A DNA stretch of 64,000 nt from Bdellovibrionaceae bacterium UBA6502 (GCA_002436415.1 DJMA01000018.1:1-64000), one strand, 5' to 3'; positions 35,101 to 44,937 are shown, numbered from the stretch's first letter. Numbers and translations are program-made. The notes: generated from the sequence alone by a model not told the origin.

Positions 35101-38100
35101 CTGGGGTGCTTACCTCTTGTGTACCACTACCCGTTAAACGAATTAGGCCCTTTCCATGATAGCCCGTAGTAGTTTTTGTCACATTCCCTTTTACATCTAA
35201 AACACCATTTACTATTCCTCCTTTGGCAGGAGTACTTGAGCTCAAAAAATCTCCGGCAATATAAAGAACTCCATCAATGTCCACATGTTGGTTCGATTTA
35301 TTGACCGTTAAATTTGGCCAAACTAAATTTCCAGTGCTAATATTACTAGTCCTATTACCTACAAGATTAAAACTGCTTAGGCTATTATTTACCGTTCCTG
35401 AAACATAGCTCAAATTTCCTTCGATCATGAAATCGCCAGAAAGATTCACTGTACCAGTAGATTCAATATACATATGCTGTAAAATGGCATTGCTGGAAAA
35501 GTTTAAATTTTGTGTCCCAGTACCTGCGATATAAAGATTTTGTGTGGCATTAGTGCCCCAGTTACCGTCCATATCATTGGCAGCTAAATCTCCATGCAAA
35601 TAAATCTTTTCATTATTTAAAGTTGCAAAATTACTATTCGTTTGTCCCATATTAAGAGTTAAGGCACCTTTAATCGTAATGTCTCCATCGTGATAAAGGT
35701 CATAAGAGGTGGCATTGATCTCTAAATTATTTATCTCAGTGCCATTGGTTTCAATGTAGGAATGATGCCCGTTTACTGTAACGACAATTGTTCCGTTTGA
35801 AAAATCCCTTGTACCCGATAGCATTCTTAAGTTTTCATGAACATAAAAAATACCCGATGAATTTGTGAAGCTTCCACCCTCAATAACAACCGATTCAGAA
35901 TTACTAATGTTTGAATCGCCACCAACAAAGTTTCCACCTTGCCAATAAAAATTAGCAGCACCTGTAGAGATCGTATTACCACTTAATTGAGTTAGGTTTC
36001 CAGTGTAATTTGAAAAACTACGTATGCCTTTAACGTCTATACTCATATCAATATTAGCATCACAGTTAGAGCAAGAACTTCCCTCAAAATAAACGATATC
36101 AGAAGCACTAGGAAGAGTCCCCGCCAACCAATTTCCAGAGCTTGACCATAAACCATCACCAACGGCACCAGTCCAAACATGAGTGGCCGCGGCTGAATCA
36201 TTATCTAAAATGGTACCAGTAGCAGAGGAGCTAGCTAAACTTCCAATACTTGGATTAGACAAATTTAAAATCATAGTCTCATCCGCTTCCCAGAAAGTAT
36301 CATCATTCACCGTAACCGTTACAGTTGCAGATCTCTGTCCAGCGGGAATCGTAAGTGTCCCTGAGGATATTCTTGTATAGTCCTTATCATAAGTTAAGGC
36401 GGTTCCATTCGCAGTATCAAGATCAATATCGATATCCCCCGTACAACTGAACTCACTAAGTGTTATGCTAAATTCTAGGTTTGAATCCTCAGTAGCACTG
36501 GTATCAGCTACAGAAATAACAGGAGCTCCTTCTCCTCCGTTAATTCGTTGAATTGGATTTAATCCATCTGCCGCACTTGTTGCACTTTCACCCGAAAGAC
36601 TATTGTAGGTGATTGCGTTACAATAACTTACCAACTCAGAACCTGACTCTAGACGTAGATCATCAGGAATCGTTAAATCACCGGCTAAATTTACTGTACC
36701 TTGTAAAACTTCAAGATCTTGCCCTGAACCTAATAGATTTACCGCTCCAGTAAGATCAACACTAGAAGGATTGTTCAATATTAACTTGGCTCCAGGAACA
36801 ATGGCCCCCGCTTGAACACTTAAGTTTTGCTTGGAGCTTCCGTTCATTTGAAAAATAGTTGTTCCTTCTCCGACACATGAGCCCTGTGCATCACTTCCGT
36901 CTGCACATTCAAAACTCAAGTCCCCGGCAACGTTAATTTGCCCCCCCAAAAGACGACCATCTTTCATTACCAAATCACCTGCCACATTAAATTCAGTAGC
37001 ACTCAAAATTTCCACTCGTATATCATCTTCATTATTACAAATGTCGTTTTCTAGCCCATTGGTGATGTCAATTTCTAAGTCATTAAATTCAATACTTCCC
37101 GTGTAAGAGGAATAATAGCCTGAGCCACTAGAACGGTAGTCATCGCAATCACTATGGTATGGTTGCAGTAAAACTTTAGCGTTGTTATGATTAAAACTTC
37201 CGCCATAGATTCTAAAATCACTTCTAGATACACCAGCACTCCAAGTTCCTCTTTCAAGGGACTGTCTACCTAAAGTTAAAACACCCGTTGGTGCAAGAAA
37301 TTCACCTTGTTCAATAAACAGCGAAGCCACTCTGTAATTAGTAACTCCACCACCTGGCGCAACCCCATTCGGATTGTCGATGATGAGACTCGGAGATGGA
37401 CCGCTTCCATGATAGTACTGCTTAATGGAACTATTCATCATTCGAACCCTAAGGGTGTTGTTTAAGCTTAAACACTCACCATAAACATCAGCTCCATCCG
37501 CGCAGCTTAAATTAAGGTCACCTTCTAAATCAATAAGTCCCCAATAAATTTTTCCATCATCAATTTGTAAATTACCGTGAACCAAAAGCTTAGAATGATA
37601 TTGATCAAATTCAAAAACAGCATCATCACTGCCATGACAATCATTATCATAAATATCAATCACCATATCATTGAATTCAGTTGGAACACTTGTAACCAGC
37701 CTCTGCACAACCGATTCGTCACAATCTCCTGCCGCCTGAGCTCCAAATTTAAAGTAACCTGAGCTATGTGTGAAACTACCTGCACGACGCATAAAATAAG
37801 AATCAATATTATCATTAGCAAAAGAACCTACTAAGCTTAGGCTCGAATCAGGCGCAGAAAATACTCCACCAAATTGCTTAAAACTACCAAGACTAAGACT
37901 CGCGCTGGAACTACCACCCACAAAGTTTCCGTTTCTTAAAATCAATCCTGTTTTACCAAGTACAACAGAAGAGGAATCTTGCTGAGTCAAGGTACCAGAA
38001 AAGTCTAAATCCATTTCGAGTGACTCCCCTAAACTCACTTGATCAAGAGTCACACTGCAATTGGCTCCACAAATATAATTAAAGTATACGTCATCCGTTG

Positions 38101-40864
38101 CACTTGGAGCACTTCCACCATACCAGTTACCATCTGTTGAATACAAAGCATCCCCCGAGGCTCCGGTCCAAGTGAAATCCGTCAAATTGGCCGCCAAAGC
38201 CCCCGCTTCCAAGCTAGTACGATTTAAAGTGTTTAAGGCTGAGCTAATTGGAAAAACCTCGTCCGCCTGTAAGTCTTTTGCATGATTCACTAAACTAGCA
38301 TCTGCCAAGGAAATTCTAAAATCATCACTAGGAGGATTCATCAGGTTGAGGCTAGTATTTAATAAATCGTTAGCCCCTCCTGTTCCGCTAGCATCATCTG
38401 AAATATTGTAGTCACTTAAAATATTGAAATTTGCACCGTTACTTGTATCAAAGGCCGGTCCACTAGTGTTGTAAACTAGATTATTAATTGCAGTTACATC
38501 AGCACTATCAGTACTAAGCTTTATTGCTGTCACAACATTAGCAAAGCTATTGTTATAGACATAGGTTTTTCCACTACCACCAATCACTCCCACAGCGGAG
38601 GATATTGAAAAATCATAAAAAAGATTGTTCGCAATCACCAATCGGTTGGTTTCGCCTCCCGTTTCCACAAGAATCGCTGCGTGATCCACACCGATAGAGT
38701 CATTTGATATTTTAAATAAATTTTTCTGTAAAATGATTTTAGAAAGACTGGATGGCTCTAGTTGTACTAGAGATTTATCTCCTGAGCTTAAGTCACCCTC
38801 TAATTGGAGCCCGGTAATCTCGACGAAATCCTCTTTGAGATTAAAAACTCCTTTACTCGAACGAAGTACAACCTTATTTTCATCCCACAAGCCTATAGAC
38901 CTTTGACTCTCACCAACTTGTCTAAGATCTTCCACTGAATAAATTTTCAAATAATTGAAGCCACCCGTAACCCAAGAATCAAATTCAACCGCTGAATTTA
39001 GACTAAAAACATTATCTGCGTACAATACCAAGTGCCAAGTTTCAGAGTTAGCAATTAAGTCTCTACCACCACTCCAAGTGTCAAAAGCTATAGGTATGTT
39101 TGAATTTACAACTGCGTTTTCTGCGTTTTGCAAGGATGTATAGGAACGAAATACCTGCCAATCTTGATCAGCAAGACTAAAACTAGGAACACTTGCACCA
39201 GACTCAGTTTGTAATAAAAAATGTCTATCTGTCGTTCTCTGTGCAACAAAAGCTATACTATCAAGGACAGAATCATCATCGGAATCATAAACTATGGCAT
39301 CCCCTATACCGACCTTAGAAGCTAGTCCTTCTGAAAAACTCGCTATCGAAGAAGAGATACTCATATCTATACCGCCAGAATCGGCTCCAAGAGCAATGGC
39401 TGTAGTTTGATTGTGCCCAACACTACGATAAATCGATTTTCCTTGAGCGATATTTACAGTGACCTGGTTATCAGCGCCGCTGACACTAGCTAAATTGGGG
39501 TTCCCCGCTAAATCCCTTACCACTCCCTCGGGAATCGCAACAGATAAGGTTCCATTTCCATGTAGACTATCAATACTCACATTCACCAAGGTATTATCTG
39601 CGCTACTAATCACTGCAGTAGGCGCAAAAACGGAACCACTGAATTGAATGTCTGAGTTAGAAAGATCTGAAAAACTAATCTCCTCACTAAAAGTGGCATC
39701 GAATTCGATATTTAAAGAACTAGCTGGATCGGCTTGTCCCGAATCTTGAGTTACTATTACACTCGGTGCAGTTTCATCGAGACTAATACTTGCACTTACT
39801 GCCGTGTCATTTACATCATCAACATAGTTTGCTGTCCAAATATAAACGTTTTTAATTCCATCACCTGGTGACAGAGTGAAACTTGTAGGTTCCGTCAGAT
39901 ACCAGCCATTATCAGGCCCCGTGCCACCGAGACAAATTGCATTTCCATCTGCGGGCATTGAAGTCTGTAGCTCACTCAAACACCACTTCACAGTAGTCAC
40001 ATCTTCATCGATTGCGACTTGAACATTTTGTCCCCTTGCGTAGCCTGGGTTTGCCGAAACATCTGATAACTGAATCGAACTAGGTGGATCAATCACAGTG
40101 GATTCATTGTCATAGATAGTGAAGCTATGAACATTATCAGTAGGACTTATAAAAAGTTGGATATCATCATAGAGAACTTCTTCAATCTCAAGCAAAACAG
40201 TTTCTGGTGCCTCTAAAATCACGTCATCTACAATTGAAAAATTAAAAAAACTACTAGTACTAAAAGCCGGAACTTCAAAACTACCACTGATCACATAATC
40301 TGAGGCAGAAGCGGTTGAACTATCTTTTACCGTGTAGCGTACTTGTAGCGTTTTAGCTGAAGCTTTATCTAGGCTTATATAAACGGGTACAGATCCGATA
40401 TGCTCCAACCCATCATTGCTTGTGCTAGAAAAAGAAATTTCTGGTTTTGGATCATTATCAATTAAAACAAAACTTCTGCCTGAAGTCTCAATTTGTTGAC
40501 GCACTTCCGACAGATTCTCTAAAACAATTTCGTACTCTAAGTTTGGATTAAAAACTCCGTCATCTAGACTTTTTAACTGAACAGGAACAGACTTGGTGTT
40601 TTTTTGAATAGAAACAGTTCCTTCTGTAAATTGAAAACGGCTATTGACGTTCGGCCCTAAAATTTTCCACTCCAGCACCAAATCTTCAACTGTGTTTTGA
40701 CTTAGCTCAATATTGAATAGTTTGTTTTCACCTTCACTAAGGCTAATTTCTTCAAACTGTATTTCGATTTTTTTGAATTTTGCAATAGAGCTCTGTTCGT
40801 CGCTTGGAGTTCCAATACAGGCCGACAAAATGATTAGACTGAGAATTTTCAAAAGTTTACGCAT
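32111..40864 (-). CDS. Giant surface lipoprotein with Calx-beta and beta-helix modules (2917 aa)
   Basis: One uninterrupted frame of 2917 codons. Lipobox LSAC places the lipid on Cys16. Calx-beta-like domains are seen at about 35-250 (two, DxxxEAPETV type), 1448-1555 and 2275-2380. Bacterial Ig-like segments lie at about 265-475. Three similar units begin TWTG/VWTG/IWTG + GDG-L/W-S + GNW-x(3-5)-G-x-PS-x-D-x-x-Y/AF at about residues 897, 1561 and 2388. Each is followed by a long run of short beta strands (parallel beta-helix-like, many G-N-F-V-G-G motifs). It is probably a repetitive outer-surface adhesin or sheath protein. The gene stands alone, with a typical upstream gap. Confidence 0.8.
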   Translation of the reverse strand: MRKLLKILSLIILSACIGTPSDEQSSIAKFKKIEIQFEEISLSEGENKLFNIELSQNTVEDLVLEWKILGPNVNSRFQFTEGTVSIQKNTKSVPVQLKSLDDGVFNPNLEYEIVLENLSEVRQQIETSGRSFVLIDNDPKPEISFSSTSNDGLEHIGSVPVYISLDKASAKTLQVRYTVKDSSTASASDYVISGSFEVPAFSTSSFFNFSIVDDVILEAPETVLLEIEEVLYDDIQLFISPTDNVHSFTIYDNESTVIDPPSSIQLSDVSANPGYARGQNVQVAIDEDVTTVKWCLSELQTSMPADGNAICLGGTGPDNGWYLTEPTSFTLSPGDGIKNVYIWTANYVDDVNDTAVSASISLDETAPSVIVTQDSGQADPASSLNIEFDATFSEEISFSDLSNSDIQFSGSVFAPTAVISSADNTLVNVSIDSLHGNGTLSVAIPEGVVRDLAGNPNLASVSGADNQVTVNIAQGKSIYRSVGHNQTTAIALGADSGGIDMSISSSIASFSEGLASKVGIGDAIVYDSDDDSVLDSIAFVAQRTTDRHFLLQTESGASVPSFSLADQDWQVFRSYTSLQNAENAVVNSNIPIAFDTWSGGRDLIANSETWHLVLYADNVFSLNSAVEFDSWVTGGFNYLKIYSVEDLRQVGESQRSIGLWDENKVVLRSSKGVFNLKEDFVEITGLQLEGDLSSGDKSLVQLEPSSLSKIILQKNLFKISNDSIGVDHAAILVETGGETNRLVIANNLFYDFSISSAVGVIGGSGKTYVYNNSFANVVTAIKLSTDSADVTAINNLVYNTSGPAFDTSNGANFNILSDYNISDDASGTGGANDLLNTSLNLMNPPSDDFRISLADASLVNHAKDLQADEVFPISSALNTLNRTSLEAGALAANLTDFTWTGASGDALYSTDGNWYGGSAPSATDDVYFNYICGANCSVTLDQVSLGESLEMDLDFSGTLTQQDSSSVVLGKTGLILRNGNFVGGSSSASLSLGSFKQFGGVFSAPDSSLSLVGSFANDNIDSYFMRRAGSFTHSSGYFKFGAQAAGDCDESVVQRLVTSVPTEFNDMVIDIYDNDCHGSDDAVFEFDQYHSKLLVHGNLQIDDGKIYWGLIDLEGDLNLSCADGADVYGECLSLNNTLRVRMMNSSIKQYYHGSGPSPSLIIDNPNGVAPGGGVTNYRVASLFIEQGEFLAPTGVLTLGRQSLERGTWSAGVSRSDFRIYGGSFNHNNAKVLLQPYHSDCDDYRSSGSGYYSSYTGSIEFNDLEIDITNGLENDICNNEDDIRVEILSATEFNVAGDLVMKDGRLLGGQINVAGDLSFECADGSDAQGSCVGEGTTIFQMNGSSKQNLSVQAGAIVPGAKLILNNPSSVDLTGAVNLLGSGQDLEVLQGTVNLAGDLTIPDDLRLESGSELVSYCNAITYNSLSGESATSAADGLNPIQRINGGEGAPVISVADTSATEDSNLEFSITLSEFSCTGDIDIDLDTANGTALTYDKDYTRISSGTLTIPAGQRSATVTVTVNDDTFWEADETMILNLSNPSIGSLASSSATGTILDNDSAAATHVWTGAVGDGLWSSSGNWLAGTLPSASDIVYFEGSSCSNCDANIDMSIDVKGIRSFSNYTGNLTQLSGNTISTGAANFYWQGGNFVGGDSNISNSESVVIEGGSFTNSSGIFYVHENLRMLSGTRDFSNGTIVVTVNGHHSYIETNGTEINNLEINATSYDLYHDGDITIKGALTLNMGQTNSNFATLNNEKIYLHGDLAANDMDGNWGTNATQNLYIAGTGTQNLNFSSNAILQHMYIESTGTVNLSGDFMIEGNLSYVSGTVNNSLSSFNLVGNRTSNISTGNLVWPNLTVNKSNQHVDIDGVLYIAGDFLSSSTPAKGGIVNGVLDVKGNVTKTTTGYHGKGLIRLTGSGTQEVSTPAGKFGSFEIASTGTVNLNNVVRFGRDLKHTSGTITYNSTTMEFNSYGSQQTSIIDYQLQAAPDVTFAIFSAEIASITGILDVDGTLSNIQPGKIQGGGTILASGDVNWNSGSKGENFELELDGSGTQVVSGVSTAFMGSLKVNSTGNVRFEGDILLNQHFEYVQGTIENNANFIFDPDTAYTFGVNTINITGNNFPFGNLTIHGRSGNYQILSPVDVSSTFELASLVGSTTLDGSQINLAGDLVITNGQAGGTTQIILDGTGDQSISYVTGRVPGSSLVINKASGQVNLASDLNLTDSGQGLDIQAGTLRMAGYDLNIANVLNLEASTNLYQDCGNISYGSLTGSGNLYGEASSPNISISDLSIEEGESGDVIVSLDLPNCSSSLSLDYQVNEQTATSIDQDYSVSSTQATLVFAPGEYQKSINVVSIEDDIMEDDETLTIDLSNNSLGNIADSQALVVITNDDVSSFIWTGLNGDGNWSTAGNWQGLSVPGSSDVAYFDSACTNCDVTIDSSIDVYGIRTSADYSGTITQNALMSIGKGDFLLKSGNFVGATQSISVAGHLSVGSGNFSSTSGELILGSINTTDILDGLELGSGNFIHNNGKVSFVGRRDAACGGSTLAGRIFSSSKNIEFYDLKVSVKDERFSGCGSSSYNQAYLELPANYDIIVNNAYIQEDGFIEGGNIYPKASVEFSCSDSHYISTKVCSGGGTSIMHLAHGGALDLLVEPGAALPRIVISNATDVGFNGISTEDLYIRGIDIQSGSFTGHDGSLEIGGVASSTDRSYLRVASASVFNAPSSTTLHSNASIGCSDSIIFDLDFDTNIQFKNLVVNALDSSATCGGGRNQAILEITNAGVVEVLGDFELYDGKLNSGEVQVQGNLKFTCPDGSPYSDVVCAGGGTSELKLTGSSSQSIQQDLGAIIPGANFYLSNSADLQLASDLNFNSANLFMQSGDMYLNDFNLSGVNDISEYSSNIIRNSSETVDYVSCLGGPVGLPCP

Positions 40865-41092
40865 AAATCAATTACCTTTTTCAACTAACGTACTGCTAGT
40901 TTTTAATCGGTAATACGAATCGATTTATAAACTTTTATGTCAATTTTATTGTTTTCATATGAGAATCTTAAGTATTTCTTAATGTTCAAAAACAACAGGA
41001 GTTTACATTTTCAGGAAAGAAGAGTGTTTCACAAACTTTGCAAACAGAGCAAATTAAAGCTGATGACTCAGCAAAGCTTGATCGCAAAAAAA

Positions 41093-41851
41093 TCAAAGAG
41101 GCTTATCATCCATTCCAATTCTCCCTAAAAAGGGAAGCTTAATGGCTGGTCTTAAAAGGTCCAAGCCAAAGCACATTCCCAACAAATTGAGCTCCACCCC
41201 CTCGGCTGCCCCCAAGCTAAACCCTAACAGGCCCAATACAGACATTTGAACTCCCGTACCGGATTCAGTTTTAGAAAACACATAAGAATCAACTAACCAG
41301 TCCCTGCCAATAGCATGAGGCGGCAGTTCGACGCTTAGCTCATCTACATTTCTGATGATATAAGAAATAAATGTATTACTATTGGGACCAGGATAAGCGC
41401 GATAGGAATTTTTATAAGGATAAGATTCTACTGCAGTAATGATTTTGGGAATCGCTTTGCTTGCCTCAACACCGCGTAAATCCATGAGTAATTCTGGATC
41501 ATTACCATACCATTTTTTATCCGGTAAATCGTGGGTTTTGGATATAGCACTCTGAGCATTTCGAACTCGCCAACCAACTACTTGGTAGGTCGTCCATTGT
41601 TTTGCTCCTTTTTCCTTAAATGAAATCCAAGAGTGAACAGCCACATATTGACGCCAATTAAATGCCCTCGCGGCATAAAGTTGTACAACCGCCTCTTCCG
41701 TCTCAGCAATCAAGGGAGCTACACCTATACTAGAACGATCGGCCTTACGCCAATCCGTACTGTGCGTGCAGCCACTATTAAAAACACTTAAAGCAAATAT
41801 TAGAAATGCGATAAATAATGTACTAAGGAAAGTCTTACCAATTAACTTCAC
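41093..41851 (-). CDS. DUF3750 lipoprotein
   Basis: A 252-residue protein, signal peptide with SGC lipobox (Cys28). The DUF3750 family core is clear: VQLYAARAFNWRQYVAVHSW near 55-75, QVVGWR, DLRGVEASKAI near 122-132, and YPYKNSYRAYPGPNSNTFIS followed by LPPHAIGRDW. The conserved H-S/T-W and Pro-Asn-Ser-Asn-Thr-Phe elements suggest a catalytic or ligand site, but the family's function is not known to me. It is a single gene with gaps on both sides. Confidence 0.8.
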   Translation of the reverse strand: MKLIGKTFLSTLFIAFLIFALSVFNSGCTHSTDWRKADRSSIGVAPLIAETEEAVVQLYAARAFNWRQYVAVHSWISFKEKGAKQWTTYQVVGWRVRNAQSAISKTHDLPDKKWYGNDPELLMDLRGVEASKAIPKIITAVESYPYKNSYRAYPGPNSNTFISYIIRNVDELSVELPPHAIGRDWLVDSYVFSKTESGTGVQMSVLGLLGFSLGAAEGVELNLLGMCFGLDLLRPAIKLPFLGRIGMDDKPL

Positions 41852-42107
41852 TATTCATTTTCCTCTCATTTTGGTTTCTGCCAGCCAATAAAAACTTATA
41901 GGAGAACTTCTATTACTATAAAGCCAAATGAAAAACAGTAAAAACACAAAAGAAAATTAAACAATATTCCCCCATTGGTAAGATTGACAGATATTTTAGA
42001 GTAAAACAGGCCTAGCTAAATGAAAGCCAAGCATTAGCTGGAAAAATAACGTGACAATCAAACTAGAGAATAGAACAATTTTTATTAATATCAATAGAGG
42101 GGGAACT

Positions 42108-42614
42108 ATGAAGTATTCAATATTACTATTTCTTTTTTTAACGACAAGTTTGTCACTAAGTGCAAATACCTTTGCACAGTTTAAAACCATCTTCGAAAAC
42201 GCAAATCGTAGCGCTTCCGTTGAAGACTTCGAAAACATAAATGAATGTTTCGTTGTCGAAGAAGAGGCTCCAATCTTTGTAAAACATTTTAAATACTCTT
42301 ACAAAATTGAAAAGTTAAATCTAGGACCAGTTCTAGGAAACCCAGAATATCCAACTCTAACTATATCAAAACCTTTTTCTTCTTTAGAGTTTAAGATCAA
42401 TGAATACTTTTTTGACAAACAAGAAACTAGTTCAGCCCTAATTTACAAAAGTAAATCAAAAACAAAACTACAAACCGCCAGCTTTAAATACGGCTATCAA
42501 GATATTAATGTTTTACTTTATGAGCTGAAACAAAGTGTCTTAATTGACGAGCCCAAAAATGCTGACCCGATTTATTTCACTCAAATTGTTTATGGACAGT
42601 GTGACTATAAATAA
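42108..42614 (+). CDS. Secreted hypothetical protein
   Basis: A 168-residue protein with a signal peptide (about 1-19). The start at 42108 is set by a GAGGGGG site; an upstream frame to 42051 is not supported. The mature part is beta-rich with two cysteines (NECF near 43 and GQCDYK at the end), which could bridge the termini. No family was recognised. It is convergent with cydB. Confidence 0.5.
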   Translation: MKYSILLFLFLTTSLSLSANTFAQFKTIFENANRSASVEDFENINECFVVEEEAPIFVKHFKYSYKIEKLNLGPVLGNPEYPTLTISKPFSSLEFKINEYFFDKQETSSALIYKSKSKTKLQTASFKYGYQDINVLLYELKQSVLIDEPKNADPIYFTQIVYGQCDYK

Positions 42615-42620
42615 AAATTA

Positions 42621-42641
42621 AAGGAGAGCTTAGCTCTCCTT
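42621..42641. terminator. Hairpin over the cydB stop codon
   Basis: AAGGAGAGCT and AGCTCTCCTT form a near-perfect palindrome. On the minus strand it includes the last codons and stop of cydB and runs into a T-rich tail. It also lies 7 bases after the stop of the convergent secreted protein gene. Confidence 0.65.
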
Positions 42642-43658
42642 CACTTTCATTTTAAAAGTTTTAATTAAAAAATACAGACTCGGAAAAATAAAACAAGAGC
42701 CCACCAAAAGAGCTATTATCAATTGGTTTAAGACTGGCTGTGGAGCGGCACTATTAAAAAAACTTACGTAAATTCCATCGATTTTAAGTGCATTCGGCCA
42801 ATGAATTGCGAACCACCCAACTAAAATGAAACTAACTTGAGCCGCAGCAATTAAGCGAGTGTAAAAGGCTTTTCTTTTTTTAAGTTTGAACCACAATAAA
42901 AAGAAACTTAAGTTAGCAAAAAGAAAAGCAATAATCGCCATTGGATTCTTAAAAAACCTATTCACCAGCTCATAACCTTCAAAACTTGCCGCTAAAAAAA
43001 CAAGTGCCCCAGTTCCAATTACAAATAAGTTAGTCTTCCAGGCCCTGTTTACAAAGTACTTTTTCATTGCTACTTCGTCGGTCTCACCTACTAAAAAAAT
43101 AGACGCCAAGAAGCTAAAGATACTAGTAATAAAAAGGCCCAAACTAATTGGAAAAAGCCCCCACCAAGGAGCCACATACAAGGAATAAAAATCTAAAGAT
43201 TGATTGCTAATCAGACCTCGAAACAAGCTCGCTGCAGAAACTCCCAACCAAAAACTTGTCCACAAACTTGATAGTCCAAAAGTAATTGTGTAGTTTTTTT
43301 CTCGAGCAGGTGTTAGCTCTACTTCATAATGCCTAAAAGTAAAAACACTTCCCCGCGCAACAATCCCAATTAAAACGGCGACCATTGGAATGTGCAGAGA
43401 AACCATAATATTTTGAAAAACCACCGGAAAACCCATAAAGAAAATAACCACTATGATGACCAGCCACATATGGTTGGCTTCCCAAACCGGCCCCATAGCA
43501 CGATTAACAATTTCTCTTTGTTTCTTTCGAATTTCTGAATTACCTATAGGTAAAAGTTCAATGATTCCAGCTCCATAGTCAGCGCCACCTAAAACTACGT
43601 ACAAAACAATGGAAGCTGCGATAAAAAACAATAAAATCAACACAGAGATTTCATACAT
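42630..43658 (-). CDS. cydB: Cytochrome bd-type ubiquinol oxidase subunit II
   Basis: A 342-residue inner-membrane protein with about eight TM helices. The N-terminal YVVLGGADYGAGIIELL and VWEANHMWLVIIVVIFFMGF segments are diagnostic for CydB/CioB. It pairs with subunit I to reduce oxygen to water with quinol. Its start overlaps the cydA stop by 8 bases. No third small subunit (CydX) was found. Confidence 0.92.
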   Translation of the reverse strand: MYEISVLILLFFIAASIVLYVVLGGADYGAGIIELLPIGNSEIRKKQREIVNRAMGPVWEANHMWLVIIVVIFFMGFPVVFQNIMVSLHIPMVAVLIGIVARGSVFTFRHYEVELTPAREKNYTITFGLSSLWTSFWLGVSAASLFRGLISNQSLDFYSLYVAPWWGLFPISLGLFITSIFSFLASIFLVGETDEVAMKKYFVNRAWKTNLFVIGTGALVFLAASFEGYELVNRFFKNPMAIIAFLFANLSFFLLWFKLKKRKAFYTRLIAAAQVSFILVGWFAIHWPNALKIDGIYVSFFNSAAPQPVLNQLIIALLVGSCFIFPSLYFLIKTFKMKVKES

Positions 43659-44937
43659 AATGATTCACCATTCTCTTCAAAAGTTTAAACGTCAAAAGTC
43701 CTAGGCCCAAATAAAGAAATAAAAATAGAAAAAAGTGATACTGCATTCCAGCCACTGGAGTCAGCGCTTCACTAACCTTCATAAATTCATAGATGATCCA
43801 TGGCTGTCTACCCACCTCTGTAGTTATCCAACCAGCTTCAATGGCAATAAAGCCAAGAGGACTGCAGAGAACTGCAATTTTATAAAATACGGTAGGCACT
43901 GTCTTTTTAATAAAGAAAAAGTAAAAGAACATAGTTCCAATTAAAGCTAAAAAACTGCCAATCATTACCATAATCTGAAATGAAATATGAACCACAGCAG
44001 TTGGTGGCCTTTCATCCTTAGGAAACTGATCTAGACCAATCACCTCAGCATCTATATCATTAAAAGCCAAAAAGCTTAATGCTCCAGGAATAGGAATGCC
44101 GTATTCCATAATTTCTTTTTCATCATTGGGAATACCAGCAATGTATAGCGGAGCTCGAGTTGAAGTCTTGTAGTGTCCCTCAAAGGCTGCCAACTTTGCT
44201 GGCTGTAAGACAGCAACTCTTTGCGCAGCGAAATGTCCTATCAAAGGCTGAAGAAGTGAGCTCCCAGCCGCAATGAACATAGCTATCATAAAGGCCTTTT
44301 TATTAATTTCTACTTTTCTTCTCTTTAATAAAAAATAAGCATGTATCCCAGCCACGCCAAAGCCAACCGCTTGTAAAGCAGCCACTTGCATATGCATGCT
44401 TTGGTGCAACCATGCGGGATTGAACATCGCTTTTATTGGGTCTACGCTTTTTATAACACCATCAACAATTTCAAATCCTTGTGGCGTATTCATCCATGAA
44501 TTTGCGGCAACGACAAAAATTCCTGAGGCAAAACCAGATAGCCCTACTACAAGCCCAGCTCCCCAGTGCACCCATGGATGCATTCGATCCCAGCCATATA
44601 AGAATAAACCAATCGCTACGGCCTCTAAAAAAAAGGCCGTTCCTTCCCAGGAAAATGGCATGCCAATTATTGGTCCTGCGTACTTCATGAAGCCTGGCCA
44701 CAATAAGCCCAATTCAAAAGACAGAACCGTTCCTGAAACGGCCCCGACCGCAAACAAAACGGCAACGCCTTTCATCCACATTTTCGTCAAATCAAGGTAC
44801 TGAGAGTTTTTGGTTTTTAAAAATTTGTAATGAGCTATGGACATGAAAAAGGGCATTGTCATGCCTATGGCGGCAAAGATTATATGAAAGCCCAAGGAAA
44901 ATGCCATTGAATATCTAGCGGCCTCAAGTTCAGTCAT
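43651..44937 (-). CDS. cydA: Cytochrome bd-type oxidase subunit I, short Q-loop (CioA-like)
   Basis: A 428-residue membrane protein with nine TM helices. Haem ligand His18 (LGFHIIFA), the ELG-x-LWP and SWEGTAFFLEA segments, and TEVGRQPWI before the late helices are all present. At 428 residues it lacks the long Q-loop insertion of E. coli CydA (about 520 residues) and fits the cyanide-insensitive CioA group. It gives the cell a high-affinity or stress-tolerant terminal oxidase. It is in an operon with cydB; cydDC assembly genes are not in the window. Confidence 0.92.
   Translation of the reverse strand: MTELEAARYSMAFSLGFHIIFAAIGMTMPFFMSIAHYKFLKTKNSQYLDLTKMWMKGVAVLFAVGAVSGTVLSFELGLLWPGFMKYAGPIIGMPFSWEGTAFFLEAVAIGLFLYGWDRMHPWVHWGAGLVVGLSGFASGIFVVAANSWMNTPQGFEIVDGVIKSVDPIKAMFNPAWLHQSMHMQVAALQAVGFGVAGIHAYFLLKRRKVEINKKAFMIAMFIAAGSSLLQPLIGHFAAQRVAVLQPAKLAAFEGHYKTSTRAPLYIAGIPNDEKEIMEYGIPIPGALSFLAFNDIDAEVIGLDQFPKDERPPTAVVHISFQIMVMIGSFLALIGTMFFYFFFIKKTVPTVFYKIAVLCSPLGFIAIEAGWITTEVGRQPWIIYEFMKVSEALTPVAGMQYHFFLFLFLYLGLGLLTFKLLKRMVNHYV

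Noticed and set aside
36183..37762. Short plus-strand frames inside the giant lipoprotein gene
   Set aside because: They are opposite-strand shadows of a strongly coding frame, with no ribosome-binding sites or recognisable domains.
43735..44803. Frames of 70-135 codons opposite cydA
   Set aside because: cydA is unmistakable here, and the opposite products are not protein-like.
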